This document shows positions 58,629 to 64,000 of a DNA stretch of 64,000 bases, one piece after another. The notes beneath the pieces were generated by a model that was not told the DNA's origin, ran no database searches, and saw only the letters and a program-made list of their open reading frames with translations. Each line of letters begins with the position of its first letter. Position 1 is the stretch's first letter. The stretch comes from Medicago truncatula (Eukaryota; Streptophyta; Magnoliopsida; Fabales; Fabaceae). The DNA is taken from positions 29,238,494 through 29,302,493 of the forward strand of contig NC_053045.1 in the NCBI RefSeq assembly GCF_003473485.1, written 5' to 3'. A program made the translations under genes and the position numbers.

Positions 58629-59312
58629 TGGACAACTAGAGTTGTTCTGTCCTGTCCTTGAGATATTAACTTGATTATAATTGTTATATGAGTTTTATAT
58701 GATTTTTGCCCCTGGAAAAGAAAATGAAAACTTTTTAATTGTCAAAATCAATTTATCACACATTTATGATCAATTTTGAGCCCTCAAAACTAGAAACACA
58801 CCAGTACACCCAATTGAATAACACTTTTATAGGTTTGAAAAAAGTGATAAATTGCATGCAGCTATTCCATTTTCTCTGAATGTTAACACTATTTCAAGGG
58901 TGCAGTGTTGCTTGTTCGTTGCTTCATTGCAAGTTTTGATCGAGTTCATTTGTTTGAGGTAAATGCCAACTCGTTTTCTATTTTTGTAGGTTACTTTGCT
59001 TGGTAGAAGAGACTTTAGCCTTTATGATATGTGGTACCAAAATTACAAACAAACAAAAGAAGGATAAAAAAACAAAAATAATGGTGGTTGTGCACACAGT
59101 TCAAAATAAAAAGTTACTAAAAATATCTCTTTATATTTTGTGAATCATGTTTAGGGCTTGATAAATGGTTAACATTGGTATTTTGGATTGCAACTATTAT
59201 TGAAAAAAAATTATAAATCACCATACTAGTTAGGTTATATCTTTATGCTTTTCTGTTAATAACTTATTCCTTATTGATAATGAACTTAACACTGTTGTAT
59301 ACCAGTAAAGTA
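58629..59312. other. AT-rich spacer
   Basis: No gene, RNA or repeat boundary supported. Confidence 0.35.
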
Positions 59313-59560
59313 GCAGGGGAATATTCTAGGTTCTTTTTTACAGTACCAAGCAACACATACATGTAAACAGCATATTAGTAAACAGCACCAACAATTAATG
59401 ACGGAGAATGCAAGACAAGTTTGTCAAAATTGTGTATTGTTTTATAGTCTTGGAGACTATTTTTGTTTGTGGTTATATGCAACTTTACAACTTAATAATA
59501 TCTCTTGGTAAGAGTAGTTGTCGTGTACTTGAATGTGTCTCAACATAAATCAAAATGATT
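59313..59560 (+). pseudogene. Relic of a duplicated aldolase locus: upstream and 3' UTR text without coding region
   Basis: 59315-59365 (gggaatattctaggttct, then agcaacacat) matches 48508-48552 upstream of the aldolase gene. Without any coding sequence it passes into 59380-59550 (cagcaccaacaattaatgac, then tatagtcttggagactattt and ttgtttgtggttatat), which matches the aldolase 3' UTR at about 51915-52115. The best reading is a duplicate of the aldolase locus that lost about 3.3 kb, including every exon, in one deletion. Confidence 0.8.
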
Positions 59561-61153
59561 TCTTTTTAACATGCATTTTTTAACACACTCTTTAATTGAT
59601 TAAAATTTACATAGATCATAATTTATGAAAGATTTATTTAATTTGATGGGGACTGTGTGAGTTTTAACAAATTAAAAAGAGTGAGTTAAAAAATGTGTGT
59701 TAGAAATTTTGCTAGCACCCCTCATAAATTATTGTCAAAGTTAAAAAGAGAGTGGCTTCTATAAAGATTTAACGAAGCAAATAGTTTCCCCGCAAAATCA
59801 ATAAGATGTTAAATTTGAGTTATAAGTTGGTTTAGTGGTTTAACGGGAAAACAAAGAAAGAATTTCCTTTTTCATCCTCCACACTTCTCATGCACCCTTC
59901 AATTTGACGAAATTACACCCGTTCGAATTTTATAAGCTAAACCATTTTTAAGAATTTTTGGAGTATATAATTTGAATTCCCTATAAATTTATAAAAACAA
60001 GTGCAAGTTGCCTTGGTTCATCCAGATATTGGCTAAACATGATTCGAAAAATAAAATCCAAATAAATCGAATATCAGTTTGAATTATATAATCCAAAAGG
60101 TAACCCACCCCTCACTCTCCAAAGATCCGTTTCAAAGACTAATCACAATTCATAAGTTGACACGGTTCAGATTATAACATCTAAACTGGTAAAATAAATT
60201 ATAAGTAAGACTTAAAAAAATTAGTATAAAAATTTAGAATAAACTAATTAAATTTAATTCCTTACAGATTTATGATATGAATTCTTTAATTTTTTTTTTG
60301 AGGAATATGACCTAACTTAATAAATCACATTGAGATGAAGCTCAAATTTCATTTTATGCGTCAAAACAACGGAGTATACTATCTCACATAACTAATTCCC
60401 TAACACAATTTGTTCAACTTATGCAAATTTTTATATTTGTTATGTCCAACTTTAATCATATGATACTTTTTTTTTTTAAGATGCTAAAATGAAATATATT
60501 ACCACATCAAAAAATCCTCCCTAGCACAAGGTATGTCAGAGAGAAACACTAGAGTCACAACAGTATTTACAGTAACAACAAAAAGCATTAACTAAAGAAA
60601 ACAAATAACTATTAGCCTATGTCCAAAATTGTGAATGAACTAAGCCACCAACCATGATAATTGAAGGGAAGTGAAGAAAATTTCGCATTCAACCACATGA
60701 AAGTGATTGACTTAATTTTATCAACCATCTGAAAATTAGTCATTGAGTGCTTTTAAAGAGCCTGTTATTTATTTATTTCCAGAATTCCAAATGTATACCA
60801 AAGAACATATGATACTTTTAACTAATATATTTGTGTTTACAACTTATTGATGCATCATTCAACCTTATAATTAATTTTTAAGGATTTTTTTCATGTCTAT
60901 CACAAAATCATAAAATAGAAACAACAACAATAATAAAGAATTAGTAAAACAAAGAATGGGGTCCAATGACCATAAGATTTTTATGCGTGATATTAATTAA
61001 TGTAGCGTGAACAATTCAATGGTTTATAAAGACAAACACAACACTTTGTTACACTTCAAAACTTTAAACAATAATTCTAATTTTAAAAATGAGGATTTTG
61101 ACATTATAAATGATCGTACAATTTTCTATTGTTATATGGGAATAAGGAAAAAT
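59561..61153. other. AT-rich spacer and NCR upstream region
   Basis: About 1.6 kb without supported genes. A T tract near 60468-60478 followed by text like an antisense LINE tail (aagatgctaaaatgaaatat, ccctagcacaag) is suggestive but has no RNase H frame. A TATA-like tttataaa at 61023-61030 could serve the NCR gene. Confidence 0.4.
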
Positions 61154-61452
61154 ATGGCTGAAATTCTCAAATTTGTTTATATTATGATTATTTTTCTTTT
61201 CATCACTGAAATCAAAGGCGGTAAGTTTGTTTTTGACAGAAATCGCGGTAAGTTAATACTCTCTGTTTTCTTTCTTTCAATTTTTTTTCTTTTATCTTAT
61301 ACACAAAGTTTTATTTCTATTATTAACATTTATTTTCTATTGACATCACAGGAGATCGATGCCGTTCTATTCTAGATTGTCCTCAAGACAAGTGTTTCCC
61401 TCTTCTAACTTTAGTATGCACAAATTTTATTTGTGATTGTCTGCACGTGTAG
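61154..61452 (+). CDS. Nodule-specific cysteine-rich (NCR) peptide, six-cysteine type
   Basis: Two exons in the classic NCR arrangement. Exon 1 from ATG 61154 encodes MAEILKFVYIMIIFLFITEI, the hallmark NCR signal peptide. Exon 2 (61352-61452, TAG) encodes the mature part with cysteines spaced C-x5-C-x4-C-x7-C-x4-C-x1-C, fitting the six-cysteine NCR group. Two donors suit exon 1: after 61220 (aaaggcg|gtaagttt) giving 55 residues, or after 61247 (aatcgcg|gtaagtta) giving 64; both are phase 1 and join exon 2 in frame. In Medicago these peptides enter symbiosome-containing cells through the nodule secretory pathway and drive terminal bacteroid differentiation. The start is chosen at MAEIL although the frame is open upstream. 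Confidence 0.92.
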
Positions 61453-62100
61453 CAAATAAAATCAAAAATAATTTCTTAGTAAAAACTATATAATTGGATT
61501 TGAAATTATATAGTTTTTACTTCTATGATTTCTCTCAAACAACAACATTTGTTCTCTGTCTACATGAAATAATTGTAAAATGGTCATTAATACCACCATA
61601 ATTAATAATAATTTTTTCCTCAAGTTCTATGTACTATGAAACTTAATTATTCGCAAAAAACACAATTATATCTTATTTTAATCATTTGACACCTCATCGT
61701 TTTTTACTCATTTGTGTCTTTTTTATCAAAAAAAACTTTTTAGATGAGAGAGAAAATAAGTGTCCAAAGATTGAGGTAGTTTTGTAACAAAACTTCCATT
61801 TTTATAGAGTAGTGTATCTGGTTTTTTGCAGTTTAAAAAAACAGAATCTACAATCCAGCCCAAATTAATATTTTTTGGTAATGCTTGTTATAGCGAAAAA
61901 TTCAACCGCAAATGTATCGTATTACTGTATTAAAGTCTCGCTTTTTCCATCCCACCACCTATTTTTTTTCCGCTAAATGAGAATCCTATGATGCTAGAAA
62001 TAGTGGTGCTCAAAACACTTATATCTTGTAAAAAGTTTTTAAAATTGAAACTAAAATTAAAGACAAAATTGAACATGTACTTTGTGACAATACGAAGAAA
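61453..62100. other. NCR 3' flank and spacer
   Basis: AT-rich. The words tatatagtttttac / gtaaaaactatataat (about 61480-61520) form a short inverted repeat just after the NCR stop and could be a 3' UTR stem. No other feature. Confidence 0.4.
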
Positions 62101-62109
62101 TATACAAAG

Positions 62110-62470
62110 GCTTGGTCATATAAATAAAAGCCATGTGTATTAGTATTTTATTACACCAATAGTTAGTGGGTTTTTGTTATAGTTAGCATTACTTCTATTA
62201 TTCAAAATTTGTAATTATCAATTACATTATACAATCTCTTTCTTTTTATATTTCATTATGGTATCAGAGCCTGTTGAATTCAAGGGTCACCTATCGATTC
62301 TGCACCAAGCTCAAAGAGTGTAGTTGGGCGTAACTAAATAAGAATAAAATTGAGTAAATTAAAAAATATGGGGAGCTGTATGCCAGAAATCCCACATGAA
62401 ACTCATCTCTTTATAAAAGGCCTACTAGTCTTTATTCTGAGTTTTGCTTTTTCTTCATCCCCTTGACACT
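62110..62470 (+). mobile_element. Copia-type LTR end with primer-binding site (relic or TRIM)
   Basis: The sequence ctctttctttttatatttca (possible LTR 3' end, ending CA at 62254-62255) is followed by ttatggtatcagagcctg, which contains a perfect TGGTATCAGAGC primer-binding site (62259-62270) for initiator Met-tRNA. About 200 bases of non-coding text follow, and no gag-pol or second LTR was found. It is either a TRIM missing its second LTR or a truncated copia element. Confidence 0.65.
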
Positions 62471-64000
62471 TTTGCATGTGCTGCACCAAAGGCATTAGTT
62501 ATGGAATTCTGAACTAGCTTTTTTTTACGTCAGACTTCGTAACAAGCTTGGAAATTAATTTACTTTCATTAGTTAGTAAACTTCATGGGAATATCCAAAA
62601 TGTCATTGTTTGATCATGGGAATAAGTAAACATCAAAGAAACATATGTTTTTTGCTTTCACTCTAAGCAAATACACGTACATTAACAAGTGACTATATAT
62701 ATGAAGTTACAATTTAAAATGGATTAGCCTATGCACATGTTTGTGTGTATGAACACACGAGGTGGATCATTGGAGTTGGTGATGTAATCTTCGCGCCTAT
62801 TGATTGGATTCTACTTCTCTAATTGTATGCTCATTTTTTAAGCGAAGAGGGTGTATCTGTAAAGACACTCGGATGTCAATGTATGAAAGGGTCTAGTCGA
62901 TATAGTTAGTAAGTGAGTGGAATAACGAGCGATCATACCTTGGTAGTGAACATCCTATTCATAGAATTACTTGATTTTAATACGTTCCATGCAGTTGTTT
63001 TCTTTACTAAGTTATCATTGCGATTGTATCAATATAAGTGCTATCCTTCAGCGTAACTAAATAACTAGATATGTGGGAGTTTAGGGTTGGTAAAAGTATA
63101 TGAAATCATACTAAATAAACTAGTACTTTTACCCGTGCTACCGCCCGGGACATTAACAATGGAAAAGCTGATATATTGCAATATGATTTATTACATCGAA
63201 TACAAAACGATTCAATATTTTATGTCCTTAGATCACACACCTGTGCGTCGTACGGGCGAGATATATGTAAAATATATTACTGTCATGAATTGATATAGAT
63301 AAAATTACCGTTAAGAATCCAATTCAAAAATAATGTATAATAAATAACACATAAAAACACTATTACGATAACTAACATGATCCATAATTGGATAGAGCAT
63401 ACGACACTTTCTCGCGCTATCAATTGTCTTATTATAAAGAGTGTTAAATATGTTATTTCTGCTCCTCTGACTAATAGTGCAAGGTTAAGTGACCAAAAAT
63501 CACTGATTATAGATTCGGAAAAATAATAATATGCAAGTTTCTCTGAGAAATGAAAAACTATAAAAACTGTTAAAATTAGTTTTTTCTTTAGAAAGAAAAG
63601 AGTAATACTTCTGAAAATTCTCTGAAAAGTTATATCGTAAGTATTTTTTAAACTTACAAAAATATCTCATTAGCGTAATGAAATGATATCTGAAGGAAAA
63701 AAAAAGACTAATTGGATAGCATTCAGGGCCACCATAAACAAAAAGGTGCTAAGTTAAAGCTATGATATTTTGTATATAAAGTTAAACATGTCTCACTTAT
63801 TATGATATCACTTTTACTTGTGGTTCATTTTTTGTTTTATTTTCATTATTAACTTGTGGTTCATTTTATATGAATTATTTTCTAATTTTTCACACTTCAA
63901 TTTTTTCACACCAGTTACCGTTTTTTCTAAAAATATTGAACAAATAATGATAGAAATGTATTAGTTTTAAAATGAATTACAAATAATTGGTAACATTTTT
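62471..64000. other. Terminal spacer
   Basis: About 1.5 kb of AT-rich sequence. No supported gene, RNA gene or element; the open frame 63087-63293 has no domain. Confidence 0.35.

Overview
This is a plant nuclear window from a legume of the inverted-repeat-lacking clade, most likely Medicago (M. truncatula or a close relative). Evidence: split genes with GT-AG introns, AT-rich spacers, dense MITE, SINE, LINE and LTR debris, and a two-exon nodule-specific cysteine-rich (NCR) peptide gene. NCR genes are known only from galegoid legumes and a few relatives. No prokaryotic or organellar features were seen. Exon joins were made by hand from splice consensus, frame and recalled family sequence; no search was run.

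Layout. 1-7.4 kb: tandem pair of serine carboxypeptidase-like genes, the first lacking exon 1 at the window edge. 10.2-14.0 kb: METTL21-type lysine methyltransferase-like gene with a 1.7 kb transposon-bearing intron. 17-28.8 kb: mobile-element block with two Stowaway-like MITEs, SINEs, a 5'-truncated LINE, a 977 bp long-TIR Mutator-like element with a perfect 9 bp target duplication, two diverged copies of an unclassified repeat, and a 3.0 kb Mutator-like element holding two convergent small genes and two tandem hairpins. 29.2-31.0 kb: R2R3-MYB gene. 35.5-37.8 kb: CYP84A/ferulate 5-hydroxylase pseudogene broken by a LINE fragment and a hAT-like element. 38.5-43.5 kb: TAF1B/Rrn7-like RNA polymerase I factor (minus strand), with a frameshifted intronless dCMP deaminase retrocopy in its first coding-region intron. 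44.36-46.59 kb: solo LTR with a 5 bp target duplication. 49.1-51.9 kb: plastid fructose-bisphosphate aldolase. 52.5-54.8 kb: intronless-CDS MCTP gene. 59.3-59.6 kb: relic joining sequence like the aldolase upstream region to its 3' UTR, with no coding part. 61.15-61.45 kb: NCR gene. The rest is AT-rich spacer.

The intact genes are unrelated functionally, as is normal for plant chromosomes: vacuolar or secreted peptidases, a protein methyltransferase, a transcription factor, an rRNA transcription factor, a Calvin-cycle enzyme, an ER/plasmodesma tether and a symbiosis peptide. The most unusual items are the Mutator-like element with convergent genes and tandem hairpins, the retrocopy inside an intron with its complete insertion signature, the nested P450 pseudogene, and the NCR gene with two in-frame splice donors 27 nt apart.
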